NCBI RefSeq assembly: GCF_025854335.1
Contig: NZ_CP107716.1
Span: 1,047,001 to 1,111,000, forward strand
Reading direction: 5' to 3'
DNA: 64,000 nt
Source: Pelagibacterium flavum
GTDB taxonomy: Bacteria > Pseudomonadota > Alphaproteobacteria > Rhizobiales > Devosiaceae
Shown: piece by piece, positions 8,401 through 17,822 of the stretch
Numbering within the stretch: the first letter of the stretch is position 1
How the letters are laid out: every line of letters begins with the position of its first letter
Notes under the pieces: model-generated
What the model was told of the DNA's origin: nothing
Database searches by the model: none
The model's input: the letters and a program-made list of their open reading frames with translations, nothing else
Position numbers and translations under genes: made by a program

Positions 8401-9672
8401 ATGACAATTACCGATCCGCGCGGCTTTCTGAGCGAATTGTTCGATTGTGCGGTTCGGGCTGCCGATCCAGGCGATGCGATAGCGGCGCATTTGCCCGAAC
8501 GGCCGCGCGGCCGCACCATCGTCATCGGGGCCGGCAAGGCCGCCAGTGCCATGGCTGCCGCTTTAGAGGCGCTATGGGACGGCCCGCTTGAGGGCATCGT
8601 CATTGACCGGCACGGAGAGATCACCCCCACCCGACAGATCAAGGTTTTGCAGGCCGCCCATCCCGTGCCCGACAGCGCCGGTCTCGCCGGGGCGAGAGCC
8701 CTGCTCGACAGAGTACAGGGATTGACGGCTGACGATCTTGTCATTGCGCTGATTTCGGGGGGGGGGTCGTCGCTGTTGCCGATGCCGGGTGGCGATCTGA
8801 CGCTGGACGACGAAATTGCCGTCAACCGGGCCCTTCTCGAGTCCGGCGCGCCCGTCGGGGCGATGAATGTGGTGAGAAAGCACATCTCGGGGATCAAGGG
8901 CGGGCGGCTGGCCAGGGCCGCGGCGCCGGCCCGGGTCGTTTCGCTGATCATTTCGGATGTGGCCGGGGATGATCCCGCCGAAATCGCTTCCGGCCCAACC
9001 GTGCCGAGCAGATCCACTGCCGGCGATGCGCTTGATATTGTTACACAATATCGCCTGAAGGTGCCTGATGCGGTTTTGGCGCATTTGCGCTCGTCTGCCG
9101 CCGTGGCGCCATCGCCCGACGATCCCGACTTTGCCCGCAATAGTGTTTCGGTGATCGCTTCGGCGCGTACCTCGCTTGAAGCGGCGGCGCGCCATGCGCG
9201 GGAAAGCGGTGTTCCGGCGGTGATTTTGTCCGACGCCATCGAGGGTGAAGCGCGCGATATCGGGGGAATGCACGGGCTGATGGCGCGGGAAATATCGGCG
9301 TTTGATCAACCGTTTACGCGGCCCGTGGTGATGCTTTCGGGAGGTGAGACAACGGTTACCCTGGCCGGCGGGGCTTTCGGAAGAGGCGGACGAAATACTG
9401 AATTTCTTCTTGCATTTGCCAAGGCAATTCAAGGGGTTGAAGGGATTGATGCGCTGGCTGCGGATACCGACGGCATCGACGGATCGGAAAACAACGCCGG
9501 GGCGTTCGCGGATGGGGGAACATTTGCGCGCATGCGGGCCGCGGGACTTGATCCCAACAGGGTGCTGGCGGGGCATGATGCCTGGAGCGGGTTTTCGGCT
9601 ATCGGCGATTTGTTCGTGACCGGGCCGACCGGAACAAATGTCAATGATTTCAGGGCGATACTGGTTCGCTAG
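8401..9672 (+). CDS. Glycerate 2-kinase (class II, MOFRL family)
   Basis: A 423-residue member of the GckA/TtuD glycerate kinase family. The N-terminal lobe shows GRTIVIGAGKAASAMAAALE and LISGGGSSLLPMP, followed by NVVRKHISGIKGGRLARAA and IISDVAGDDPAEIASGP; the C-terminal MOFRL domain has LSGGETTVTLAG, GRGGRNTEFLLA and DGIDGSENNAGAF. It phosphorylates glycerate to 2-phosphoglycerate for entry into glycolysis, typically in glyoxylate or tartrate use. No strong ribosome site is visible; the ATG at 8401 gives the usual family N terminus and an in-frame ATG at 8389 is the alternative. Its 3' end overlaps the convergent LuxR-type gene by 23 bases. No glyoxylate pathway gene adjoins it. Confidence 0.9.
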   Translation: MTITDPRGFLSELFDCAVRAADPGDAIAAHLPERPRGRTIVIGAGKAASAMAAALEALWDGPLEGIVIDRHGEITPTRQIKVLQAAHPVPDSAGLAGARALLDRVQGLTADDLVIALISGGGSSLLPMPGGDLTLDDEIAVNRALLESGAPVGAMNVVRKHISGIKGGRLARAAAPARVVSLIISDVAGDDPAEIASGPTVPSRSTAGDALDIVTQYRLKVPDAVLAHLRSSAAVAPSPDDPDFARNSVSVIASARTSLEAAARHARESGVPAVILSDAIEGEARDIGGMHGLMAREISAFDQPFTRPVVMLSGGETTVTLAGGAFGRGGRNTEFLLAFAKAIQGVEGIDALAADTDGIDGSENNAGAFADGGTFARMRAAGLDPNRVLAGHDAWSGFSAIGDLFVTGPTGTNVNDFRAILVR

Positions 9673-10273
9673 AGCCTGTTTGTCGTGCAGTCGAACCGGA
9701 AAAGTCTTCAACTTTTCCTGACTGCACTCCAGCGACGAACCAGCCAACGAGTTCGGCGGTATTCTTGAGACCCAGCTGGCGTGTCATGCGGTAGCGGTGG
9801 GTCTCGACGCTGCGCGGCGAAAGCCCCAGTTCCTGGGCGATTTCGGCATTTGTCTTGCCCTGCGCGACGAGGGTGAGGACCTGGTTCTGGCGTGGTGTGA
9901 GGGCTTGCCGGTGGACATCGACCGGGCGTGGAAGGGGATCGAAACAATAGACGGCGCGGGCGAAAGGATCGTTTAAAATCATGGACTTACCGCGTGCCCG
10001 GCACCAGAAGCGGGTGCCGTCGCGGTGGGCCATGATGCGCTCGTCGGTATAGGTGCGGCCGCCCGAAAAATTGGTGCGCCAGAGATCGCCCACCATCACG
10101 AAATCGGCGACGCCGGGATAGAGAACCTTGAAGCTCCGGTCGGCCAGTTCCTCGGGTAAATACCCGAAAAGACTGGCAAAAGCGGAATTGACCTGCCGGA
10201 TGATCCGATGGGTCGCATAGACCATGGGAACGGGGAGGTCGTCGAGGGTGAAGTGCAGGCCGGTGTGATCCAT
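9650..10273 (-). CDS. PAS domain LuxR-type transcriptional regulator
   Basis: A 207-residue protein with a PAS fold over residues about 10-115 (PMVYATHRIIRQVNSAFASLFGY, RDGTRFWCRARGK) and a C-terminal LuxR/FixJ helix-turn-helix at about 138-195 (ALTPRQNQVLTLVAQGKTNAEIAQELGLS). There is no receiver or autoinducer domain, so the PAS part probably senses a small ligand or cofactor. It is divergent from the thiolase/acetoacetyl-CoA synthetase pair, and a perfect palindrome lies between them, placed like an activator site for that pair. The palindrome directly abuts this gene's ATG, leaving no room for a ribosome site; leaderless translation or an ATG at 10225 are options. Confidence 0.85.
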   Translation of the reverse strand: MDHTGLHFTLDDLPVPMVYATHRIIRQVNSAFASLFGYLPEELADRSFKVLYPGVADFVMVGDLWRTNFSGGRTYTDERIMAHRDGTRFWCRARGKSMILNDPFARAVYCFDPLPRPVDVHRQALTPRQNQVLTLVAQGKTNAEIAQELGLSPRSVETHRYRMTRQLGLKNTAELVGWFVAGVQSGKVEDFSGSTARQTGSSEPVSP

Positions 10274-10319
10274 GACGTATAAATACGTCTTTGGACGCCC
10301 AATGTACACCCGGTACACT
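10274..10319 (+). promoter_or_regulatory. Palindromic operator plus promoter of the thiolase/AacS operon
   Basis: GACGTATAAATACGTC (10274-10289) is a perfect inverted repeat with 7-base arms. It ends one base before TTGGAC (10291-10296), which is 17 bases from TACACT (10314-10319). The palindrome centre would be near -44, the usual place for a LuxR-type activator. A second inverted repeat, TGTAC-N5-GTACA (10303-10317), lies between the two boxes and could be a repressor site. Confidence 0.55.
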
Positions 10320-10349
10320 GACCCCCTACGCCCAATGGAGGAGACCGTC

Positions 10350-11525
10350 ATGGCGCCCCAAGTCCACATCACCGCCGCGCGGCGCACGCCCATCGGATCG
10401 CTCAATGGAAGCCTGTCGGCGCTTGCCGCCCACGAGTTGGGAGCGGCAGCGGCCAAGGCGGCAATCGCCGATGCCGGGATCGCGCCCGAGCACATCGAGG
10501 AGGCGATCATGGGGCAGGTGCTGACGGCAGCGGCGGGGATGAACCCGGCGCGCCAGATGGCACGGCTGGCCGGAATGGCTGATGCCACAACGGCGTTCGT
10601 TGTCAATCAGGTGTGCGGATCGGGCCTGCGTGCCGTGGCGCTGGGCGCCCAGCAGATCGGAATGGGCGATGCGAATGTGGTGCTGGCCGGCGGGCAGGAA
10701 TCGATGAGCCGGGCCCCCCACGCCGCTTATCTGCGCTCGGGGACCAAGCTGGGCGATGTCAGTTTCATCGACACCGTGATGAGCGACGGGCTGACCGATG
10801 CTTTCGGGAAAATGGCCATGGGGGTGACGGCGGAAAATGTGGTGCGCCAATGCGGGCTGACCCGCGAGCAGCAGGACCAGTTTGCGCTGCGGTCGCAGCA
10901 ACGCGCCTCGGCGGCGCAAAGGGACGGGAAATTTGCCGGTGAAATCGTGCCCGTCACCATAGCAGGGCGCAAGGGTGAGACGGTTGTCGATCAGGACGAG
11001 TTCATCCGGCACGATGCAAGTCTTGAAAGCATGGAAAAGCTGCGCCCGGCCTTTGAAAAGGACGGAACAGTAACGGCGGCAAATTCCTCGGGGATAAATG
11101 ACGGCGCTGCAGCTCTTGTCCTGATGTCGGACGCGGCGCTCAGGGATCATGGTGCGACATCGCTGGCGCGGATCGTGAGCTGGGCGACGGCGGGTCTTGA
11201 TCCCAATGTCATGGGCCTGGGGCCGATTCCCGCTTCGCGCAAGGCGCTGGAGAAGGCAGGATGGAGCGTTGGCGATGTCGATCTGTGGGAAGCCAATGAG
11301 GCGTTCGCCGCGCAGAGCCTTGCAGTGGTCGGCGAACTCGAGGTCGATCCCGAAAGGGTCAACGTCAATGGTGGCGCTATCGCGCTGGGTCATCCCATCG
11401 GCGCTTCGGGTGCGCGGGTTCTGGTGACGCTGGTCCATGAGATGGCGCGGCGGGACGTAAAGCGGGGCGTTGCAACGCTGTGCATCGGCGGTGGCATGGG
11501 TATTGCGATGTGCGTGGAGCGGTGA
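10350..11525 (+). CDS. phaA: Acetyl-CoA C-acetyltransferase (biosynthetic-type thiolase)
   Basis: A 391-residue thiolase whose catalytic residues fall at Cys89 (NQVCGSGL), His348 (ALGHPIGASG) and Cys378 (LCIGGGMG), the same numbering as in Zoogloea PhbA, so it is close to the acetoacetyl-CoA-forming/degrading type. GGAGGAG lies 6 bases before the ATG at 10350. It is followed by acetoacetyl-CoA synthetase, so the pair probably converts acetoacetate to two acetyl-CoA (ketone-body use) or feeds polyhydroxybutyrate turnover; no phaB or phaC is in view. Control by the divergent PAS-LuxR regulator is likely from the palindrome upstream. Confidence 0.9.
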   Translation: MAPQVHITAARRTPIGSLNGSLSALAAHELGAAAAKAAIADAGIAPEHIEEAIMGQVLTAAAGMNPARQMARLAGMADATTAFVVNQVCGSGLRAVALGAQQIGMGDANVVLAGGQESMSRAPHAAYLRSGTKLGDVSFIDTVMSDGLTDAFGKMAMGVTAENVVRQCGLTREQQDQFALRSQQRASAAQRDGKFAGEIVPVTIAGRKGETVVDQDEFIRHDASLESMEKLRPAFEKDGTVTAANSSGINDGAAALVLMSDAALRDHGATSLARIVSWATAGLDPNVMGLGPIPASRKALEKAGWSVGDVDLWEANEAFAAQSLAVVGELEVDPERVNVNGGAIALGHPIGASGARVLVTLVHEMARRDVKRGVATLCIGGGMGIAMCVER

Positions 11526-11574
11526 GGTGCCGTATGTCGGAGCGCCGCGGAAGGGATTTTCGGCGCTTCAGGTA

Positions 11575-11604
11575 CTGGGGCCCGGGTCTTCGCCCGGGAT
11601 GACA
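11575..11604 (+). repeat. Palindromic intergenic repeat, forward copy
   Basis: Core CCCGGG-TCTTCG-CCCGGG (11581-11598) flanked by CTGG on the left and ATGACA on the right. Member of the REP-like family found thirteen times in this window, always between genes. Confidence 0.7.
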
Positions 11605-11677
11605 ATAGAGGGTGGGCCGGCGTTTGGGGATCAGTTCGAGGGCAAGGGCATTTGTCTTGGCCCTGCCCATTAACCGT

Positions 11678-11707
11678 CGTCACCCCGGCCACCGAGCCGG
11701 GGTCCAG
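11678..11707 (-). repeat. Palindromic intergenic repeat, reverse copy
   Basis: CGTCA, then CCCCGGC-N6-GCCGGGG (11683-11702), then TCCAG: the same element in the opposite orientation. The 250-base gap between the thiolase and synthetase genes holds this and the preceding forward copy and nothing else recognisable before the ribosome site at 11765. Confidence 0.7.
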
Positions 11708-11777
11708 CACACCCGGTGCCTGAGGTGTCAGCACAGTTTTGGCTTTGGTTGCCGGAATGGCGTGAGGGAGGGAAACA

Positions 11778-13739
11778 ATGTCTGGATCCAATGACGCAGG
11801 GATCGGCGATATCGTCTGGGAGGCCGATGCGGCCCGGAAAGAAGGCTCGGCCTTGTGGCGGTTTGCCGAGGCAACGCGCCATTGCCATGGGGCCGATCCG
11901 TCCGATTATGGGGCGCTGCTGGACTGGTCGATCCGCGAGCCGAACGCGTTTCATGATGCGTTGTGGGATTTTCTGGGCGTTGTGGGGAGCAAGGGTGAGA
12001 CCGCATTTGTGGCGGGCGAAACCATAAGGGACGCGAAATTTTATCCCGGCGCGCGGCTCAACTATGCCGAGAACCTTCTGACCCGGCGCGACGATGGGGT
12101 GGCGATCATCGCCCATCGCGATGACGGCACGCGACGCGAGATGAGTTGGGGTGGGCTTTATGATCGGGTGTCGCAGGTCGAACAGGCGTTACGAGCCGAA
12201 GGCGTGGCCGAAGGCGACCGGGTGGGAGCGATCGTTACCCACGATATCGAGGCGATCGTCTTCTATCTGGCGACGTCCGCCATCGGAGCGATCTGGTCGT
12301 CGTGCTCGCCCGATTTCGGCCCTGCCGGGGCCAGCGACAGGCTGGGGCAGATCGACCCCAAGGTGCTGGTCGCGGTGCCCGGCTATGGATATGCAGGCAA
12401 GGCCATCGACGTTTCGGCCACGATCCGGGCGGTTGCCGAGGCAACCAAGCTCAAAAAGATCGTGCTTTTAGGGGCGGTGCCGGAAAGCCTTGTTGATCTC
12501 GATTGCGTGGCGCTGGACGATTGGATCGAACCGTTTGTGCCGCAAGAGATCGCCTTCAACCGCATGGAGTTTTCCGCGCCGCTGGTCATTCTTTATTCCT
12601 CGGGCACGACGGGCAAACCCAAGTGCATCGTCCATTCGGGCGCCGGGCTTTTAATCCAGCACAAAAAAGAGCAGATGCTCCATTGCGACATCAGCGAAGG
12701 CGAGCGGTTCTTCTATTTCACCACCTGCGGATGGATGATGTGGAACTGGCAGGTGTCCGGGCTGGCGCTGGGGGCGACGCTTGTCACCTATGACGGCAAC
12801 CCGTTCCATCCCGAGCCGGGACGGCTTATCGACCTGATCGACGAGGACGGGATCGCCATTTTCGGCACCAGCGCCAAATATATCGACGCCTGCGCCAAGG
12901 CAGGACTAAAACCGAAAGACACGCATCGGCTTTCGCAATTGCGGCTGATCCTTTCGACGGGATCGCCGCTGATCGCGCCGAGTTTCGATTACATTTATGC
13001 CGACTGGAAACCGGATTTGCATCTGGCTTCAATTTCGGGCGGGACCGACATCTGCGCGTGCTTTATCGGCGGCAACCCGCTGTTGCCGGTGCGGCGCGGC
13101 GAATTGCAGTGCGCGCTGTTGGGCATGGATCTCGATACGCTCGACGATGTGGGACGGCCGGTCTCAGGCGTGCCAGGGGAATTTGTGTGCCGCAACGCGC
13201 ATGTTTCGATGCCCGTCTCGTTCTGGGGCGACGCTGACGGATCGCGCTACACCGAAGCTTATTTCGCGCGCTTTCCCGGCATCTGGGCGCATGGAGATTT
13301 CGTGGAGAAGCGGCCTTCTGGCGGGTTCATCATTCACGGACGATCCGACACCACGCTCAATCCGGGCGGCGTGCGGATCGGCACGGCGGAGATTTACCGG
13401 CAGGTGGAAACCATTGCCGCGATCGAGGAAGCGATTGCCGTGGGCCAGGATTTCGACGGGGATCAGCGGGTGATCCTGTTCGTCAAATTGCGGGAGGGGC
13501 AGGTGCTCGATGCGGCACTGGAAAAGGAGATCCGGACGCGCATCCGGTCAGGCGCCAGCCCGCGGCACGTGCCGGCAAAGATTATTGCCGTCACCGCGAT
13601 CCCCCGGACACGCTCGGGCAAGATTTCCGAGACCGCCGTACGCGACGTGATCCATGGGCGGGTGGTCAAGAACACCACGGCGCTGGCCAACCCCGAGGCG
13701 CTGGAGCAGTACAGGGACATCGCGGCGCTGCGCGAGTAG
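11778..13739 (+). CDS. aacS: Acetoacetyl-CoA synthetase
   Basis: A 653-residue AMP-forming ligase matching the acetoacetate-CoA ligase subfamily: N-terminal DFxG/V and [14 protein letters not shown] (near residue 90), P-loop [16 protein letters not shown] near 272, then [20 protein letters not shown], and the C-terminal [24 protein letters not shown]. It activates acetoacetate with ATP and CoA in the cytoplasm; the upstream thiolase then splits acetoacetyl-CoA. GGGAGGG precedes the ATG by about 7 bases. The 250-base gap to the thiolase carries two REP-like elements, so co-transcription may be attenuated there. Confidence 0.93.
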   Translation: MSGSNDAGIGDIVWEADAARKEGSALWRFAEATRHCHGADPSDYGALLDWSIREPNAFHDALWDFLGVVGSKGETAFVAGETIRDAKFYPGARLNYAENLLTRRDDGVAIIAHRDDGTRREMSWGGLYDRVSQVEQALRAEGVAEGDRVGAIVTHDIEAIVFYLATSAIGAIWSSCSPDFGPAGASDRLGQIDPKVLVAVPGYGYAGKAIDVSATIRAVAEATKLKKIVLLGAVPESLVDLDCVALDDWIEPFVPQEIAFNRMEFSAPLVILYSSGTTGKPKCIVHSGAGLLIQHKKEQMLHCDISEGERFFYFTTCGWMMWNWQVSGLALGATLVTYDGNPFHPEPGRLIDLIDEDGIAIFGTSAKYIDACAKAGLKPKDTHRLSQLRLILSTGSPLIAPSFDYIYADWKPDLHLASISGGTDICACFIGGNPLLPVRRGELQCALLGMDLDTLDDVGRPVSGVPGEFVCRNAHVSMPVSFWGDADGSRYTEAYFARFPGIWAHGDFVEKRPSGGFIIHGRSDTTLNPGGVRIGTAEIYRQVETIAAIEEAIAVGQDFDGDQRVILFVKLREGQVLDAALEKEIRTRIRSGASPRHVPAKIIAVTAIPRTRSGKISETAVRDVIHGRVVKNTTALANPEALEQYRDIAALRE

Positions 13740-13811
13740 CTGCCGGTTTTTGGCGACGAGAGGCCTTTAGATGGACCCCGGGAATAAATCCCGGGGTGAC
13801 AGGGGGAGGGG
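13740..13811 (+). repeat. 72-base extended palindromic repeat, copy 1
   Basis: The extended form starts CTGCCGGTTTTTGGCG, continues through AGGCCTTTAGATGGA to the hairpin CCCCGGG-N7-CCCGGGG (13776-13796), then TGACAGGGGGAGGGG. It begins at the last base but one after the acetoacetyl-CoA synthetase stop codon and could act as its terminator. It is identical over all 72 bases to the copy at 14429-14500. Confidence 0.8.
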
Positions 13812-13920
13812 TGGCATGGGCGTTCTTGCATCCGCCGCCTTGTCATTCCGGAAGTTAGTGGCGGTAGGAGCGACTTCTGCGGCTGTGCGCTGATAAAACG
13901 GTTCAAACCTGTGGGAGTAG

Positions 13921-13992
13921 CTGCCGGTTTTTGAGGCGGACAGGCCTTTAGATGGACCCCGGGAACAAGTCCCGGGGTGACAGGGGGAGGGG
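13921..13992 (+). repeat. 72-base extended palindromic repeat, copy 2
   Basis: Same layout as the copy at 13740 with a handful of substitutions: the hairpin loop reads AACAAGT instead of AATAAAT (hairpin 13957-13977) and the 5' flank reads TGAGGCGGACAGG. A truncated reverse half-copy (TGTCATTCCGG, 13841-13851) lies between copies 1 and 2. Confidence 0.8.
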
Positions 13993-14018
13993 AGGGAGGT
14001 GCGTGTCAAAACCAATAT

Positions 14019-14049
14019 TGTCATTCCGGGAACAGTTCCGGGAATCCAG
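14019..14049 (-). repeat. Palindromic intergenic repeat, reverse copy left of the GIY-YIG gene
   Basis: TGTCA, then ATTCCGGGAAC-A-GTTCCGGGAAT with one mismatch across the dyad, then CCAG. It lies 35 bases beyond the stop codon of the GIY-YIG gene, and the forward 72-base copy at 14429 lies on the gene's other side, so the gene is bracketed by oppositely oriented elements. Confidence 0.7.
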
Positions 14050-14084
14050 CTAGCGGCGGCGCCGTGAAATCGGGCAGTTGTGGA

Positions 14085-14369
14085 TCAGATCAGCCGTTCG
14101 TAGAGATCGTCCCAATCGGGATTGTCCTTTTCGATCTGTTTGATCTTCCAGGTGCGCGGCCATTCCTTGAGCGTTTTTTCCCGCTGGATGGCGATTGTCA
14201 CATCCTCGTGGATCTCGGCATAGACCAGGCGGTGAACCTTGTAGAGACGGGTAAACTTTCCGCCTTTTCCCTGCCGATGTTCCCATACCCGACGCGCGAT
14301 GTCGTTGGTGACCCCGATATAGAGGGTGCCGTTGCGCCGATTGCACAGGATGTAGGTGTAATAGGGCAT
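14085..14369 (-). CDS. GIY-YIG family endonuclease-like protein
   Basis: A 94-residue stand-alone GIY-YIG domain of the YhbQ/URI type. The two strands YTYIL (residues 4-8) and LYIGVT (16-21) carry the conserved tyrosines (Tyr6, Tyr17); Arg26/Arg27 and His31 follow, Glu64 occupies the metal-binding position in REKTLKEW and Asn83 the usual DNP position, so the nuclease site looks complete. Real activities of these small proteins are mostly unknown. The gene stands alone between REP-like elements at 13921, 14019 and 14429 and close to two more at 14525 and 14595, an association that may be functional. No convincing ribosome site was chosen beyond GGAGG-like TCCTCCA on the opposite strand (14371-14377). 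Confidence 0.85.
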   Translation of the reverse strand: MPYYTYILCNRRNGTLYIGVTNDIARRVWEHRQGKGGKFTRLYKVHRLVYAEIHEDVTIAIQREKTLKEWPRTWKIKQIEKDNPDWDDLYERLI

Positions 14370-14428
14370 TGGAGGAAATTGTCCACGCAGGGCGGGCTTG
14401 GCAAGTGTTTTGACTCCCCAGCGATCAA

Positions 14429-14500
14429 CTGCCGGTTTTTGGCGACGAGAGGCCTTTAGATGGACCCCGGGAATAAATCCCGGGGTGACAGGGGGAGGGG
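14429..14500 (+). repeat. 72-base extended palindromic repeat, copy 3
   Basis: Identical over 72 bases to the copy at 13740-13811; hairpin CCCCGGG-N7-CCCGGGG at 14465-14485. It lies 60 bases upstream of the GIY-YIG start codon in the opposite orientation to the element at 14019. Confidence 0.8.
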
Positions 14501-14524
14501 GTAAGGCATTAATAAAAAACGCTC

Positions 14525-14552
14525 TGTCATCCGGCCCTGAGCCGGGATCCAG
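14525..14552 (-). repeat. Palindromic intergenic repeat, reverse copy
   Basis: TGTCA, then CCGGC-N5-GCCGG, then GATCCAG. Follows copy 3 by 24 bases in the opposite orientation. Confidence 0.65.
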
Positions 14553-14594
14553 TACACTCAGCGCTCGCGACAGAACCGCCGCCTCTGCCGCTTA

Positions 14595-14624
14595 CTGGTT
14601 CCCGGGTCTTCGCCCGGGATGACA
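14595..14624 (+). repeat. Palindromic intergenic repeat, forward copy
   Basis: CTGGTT, then CCCGGG-TCTTCG-CCCGGG (14601-14618), then ATGACA. The loop is the same as in the copy at 11575. Confidence 0.7.
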
Positions 14625-14656
14625 GGGGGTGGAGGCGGCACCGCTACAACAACCAC

Positions 14657-14738
14657 CGTCATTCCGGTATGTTCCGCAGGGCAATCGGTTCCCGGATCGA
14701 TTGCTGATCCTGCTCCAATCCCGGAATCCATCTAAAGG
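14657..14738 (-). repeat. Palindromic intergenic repeat, degenerate reverse copy with expanded centre
   Basis: CGTCATTCCGG (14657-14667) and CCCGGAATCCATCTAAAGG (14720-14738) are the two outer parts of a reverse-oriented element, including the reverse complement of the CCTTTAGATGGA flank of the 72-base form. About 50 bases replace the usual 7-base loop, and inside them TTCCCGGATCGATTG suggests a nested or recombined copy. Confidence 0.55.
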
Positions 14739-14771
14739 CGGGAGCGGCGGGCGGGCGGAGACGATTTCGCC

Positions 14772-15913
<1,142 letters not shown>

Positions 15914-15917
<4 letters not shown>

Positions 15918-17035
15918 TGCGGTCCACCTCCCAGATCCGCGCGGGCCTCGGCGAGACCGGCTTGCGTCAATGTCCAATGGGGCGTCGGCTCGGGGTGGTG
16001 GCGGGTGGCGGTGACCAGCCCGCGTGATTGCAGGCGCTTGAGCGCGGAGGCCGTGCCGGTGCCGTGATAGGCATCGAGCATGGCCTGTTCTGCGGGATAG
16101 GCGGGGTCGTTGTGTTCAGCGGCGAGGCGATAAAGCGTTGCCAGAACGCGGCGGCCGCGCAGGCTCTTGCTGTTTTCGCGCTGGCGCAGCAGGGCGGGAA
16201 GCAGCCCGCGTTCGGGGGAAAAAAGCAGCGAGATGACAACGATGGCCGATACGGCGAGGACGATCAGCGGGCCGGTGGCCAGGCCCCTGCCTGTGGCGCT
16301 GACCAGGGCGCCGAAGACGCCCGAGATCATGCCGAACAGGGCGGCGAGGCTGACCATGGTGCCCAGCCGGTTGGTCCATTGGCGCGCCGCGACGGCGGGG
16401 GCGATGATCATGGCCGCCATGAGCACGACGCCGACCATCTGCAGGCCGATGACCACGGCCAGCGCGATCATCGTGGTCAGGCCCGCTTCGAGCGCGAGGA
16501 CCGGCAGGCCCAGCGTTCTGCCATAGCTCGGATCGAAGGTTATGAGCTTGAATTCCTTCCAGAACAGGGCGACCAGACCAAGCGCAAAAAGGGCGATGGC
16601 GCCCATGACGAAAAGATCGGAGCGCAGGATGGCGGCGGCCTGACCAAAAAGGAAGGATTCAAGCCCGCCCTGGGCGGCGTTGCCGGCGTTCTGGATAAAG
16701 GTCAAAAGCGCGATGCCGAGGGCAAAAAAGATCGAGAGCACGATGCCGAGACTCGCGTCGGTCTTGAGCCTTGTGGTGCGGCTGAGCGCCAGGACGATCA
16801 GCGCGGCGAGGGCGCCGGTGACCAGCGCACCAACCAGAATGGCGGGCAGGCTGCGCGTGCCGGCGATGAGGAACCCCAGGCAGATGCCGGGCAGGGCGGC
16901 GTGCGAGAGCGTGTCGCCAAGCAGCGACTGTTTGCGCAGCACCGCGAAACTGCCCAATACGCCCGAAACGATGCCGAGCAGGGCGGCGCCGATCAGGACG
17001 TTCTGGATGGTGTAATCGGAGAGCAGGGCGAACAT
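15914..17035 (-). CDS. troC: Manganese/zinc ABC transporter permease with C-terminal winged-helix domain (TroC-like)
   Basis: A 373-residue ABC-3 permease. Residues about 1-275 contain the membrane helices (IGAALLGIVSGVLGSFAVLRKQSLLGDTLSHAALPG is the usual first cytoplasmic-loop region). From about residue 285 the tail is soluble and winged-helix-like (RRVLATLYRLAAEH, SALKRLQSRGLV, HWTLTQAGLAEARA). The start at 17035 is one base after the ATPase gene's stop. Together with TroD it forms the heterodimeric membrane channel for Mn(II)/Zn(II) import. Both permeases carry related tails, which is the less common arrangement. Confidence 0.87.
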
Positions 17036-17036
17036 T

Positions 17037-17822
17037 TCAGGCGGTGGCCTCGAGCGTGGCGTCGCGGTCGATCAGCGCGATCTGGCCGCCATAGGCCTTG
17101 CGCAGGTTTTCCGGGGTATAGACCTCGGACACCGGGCCCTGGGCGATAACGCGGACGTTCAAAATGACCATCCAGTCGAAATAGTCGCGCACGGTCTGGA
17201 GATCGTGGTGGACGACGATCACGGTCTTGCCGGCATCGCGCAGGGCGTGGAGGATTTTGACGATGGCCCGTTCGGTGGTGGCGTCCACCCCGGCCATGGG
17301 CTCGTCGAGGAAATAGACGTCGGCATCCTGAACCAGCGCGCGGGCGATGAACACACGCTGCTGCTGGCCGCCCGAAAGCTGGCTGATCTGGCGGTCGGCG
17401 AAATCTTCCATGCCGACGCGGGTGAGCGCTTCGAGGGCGCGCTGGTGTTCGGCGCGTCCGGGACGGCGCAGCCAGCCGAGCTGGCCGTAGAGCCCCATGG
17501 TCACCACATCGAGCGCGGTCGTGGGGAAGTCCCAATCCACACTGGAGCGCTGGGGGACATAGCCGACCTTGCGGCGCTGGTCGGAATAGGGGCGGCCGTG
17601 AATGGTGACGTGGCCGGCGGTGGGTTTTATCAGATCGAGGATCGATTTGATCAGCGTTGATTTGCCGGCCCCGTTGGGGCCGACGATTGCCGCCATGACG
17701 CCGGGCGGGATATCGAAATCGATATCCCAAAGCACCGGCTTTGACTGGTAGGAGACGGTAAGATCCTCCACATGCACGGCGAGGCCGGGTTCGTGGAGGT
17801 CGGCGGTCAGTCGATCGACCAT
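17037..17822 (-). CDS. troB: Manganese/zinc ABC transporter ATP-binding protein (TroB-like)
   Basis: A 261-residue ABC ATPase with Walker A GPNGAGKST, Q-loop in VGYVPQRSSVDWDFP, signature LSGGQQQR, Walker B VYFLDEP and the switch histidine in VVHHDL. The stretch VDWDFPTTALDVVTMGLYG is typical of Mn/Zn importers of the MntB/SitB/TroB group. The ATG at 17822 is preferred; a TTG at 17834 is in frame. It overlaps the 3' end of the binding-protein gene by 16 bases. Energises the TroCD permease. Confidence 0.9.
   Translation of the reverse strand: MVDRLTADLHEPGLAVHVEDLTVSYQSKPVLWDIDFDIPPGVMAAIVGPNGAGKSTLIKSILDLIKPTAGHVTIHGRPYSDQRRKVGYVPQRSSVDWDFPTTALDVVTMGLYGQLGWLRRPGRAEHQRALEALTRVGMEDFADRQISQLSGGQQQRVFIARALVQDADVYFLDEPMAGVDATTERAIVKILHALRDAGKTVIVVHHDLQTVRDYFDWMVILNVRVIAQGPVSEVYTPENLRKAYGGQIALIDRDATLEATA

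Noticed and set aside
13740..14738. Insertion sequence built around the GIY-YIG gene
   Set aside because: No transposase, no target-site duplication and no matching ends of equal length were found; the flanking elements are part of a genome-wide repeat family.
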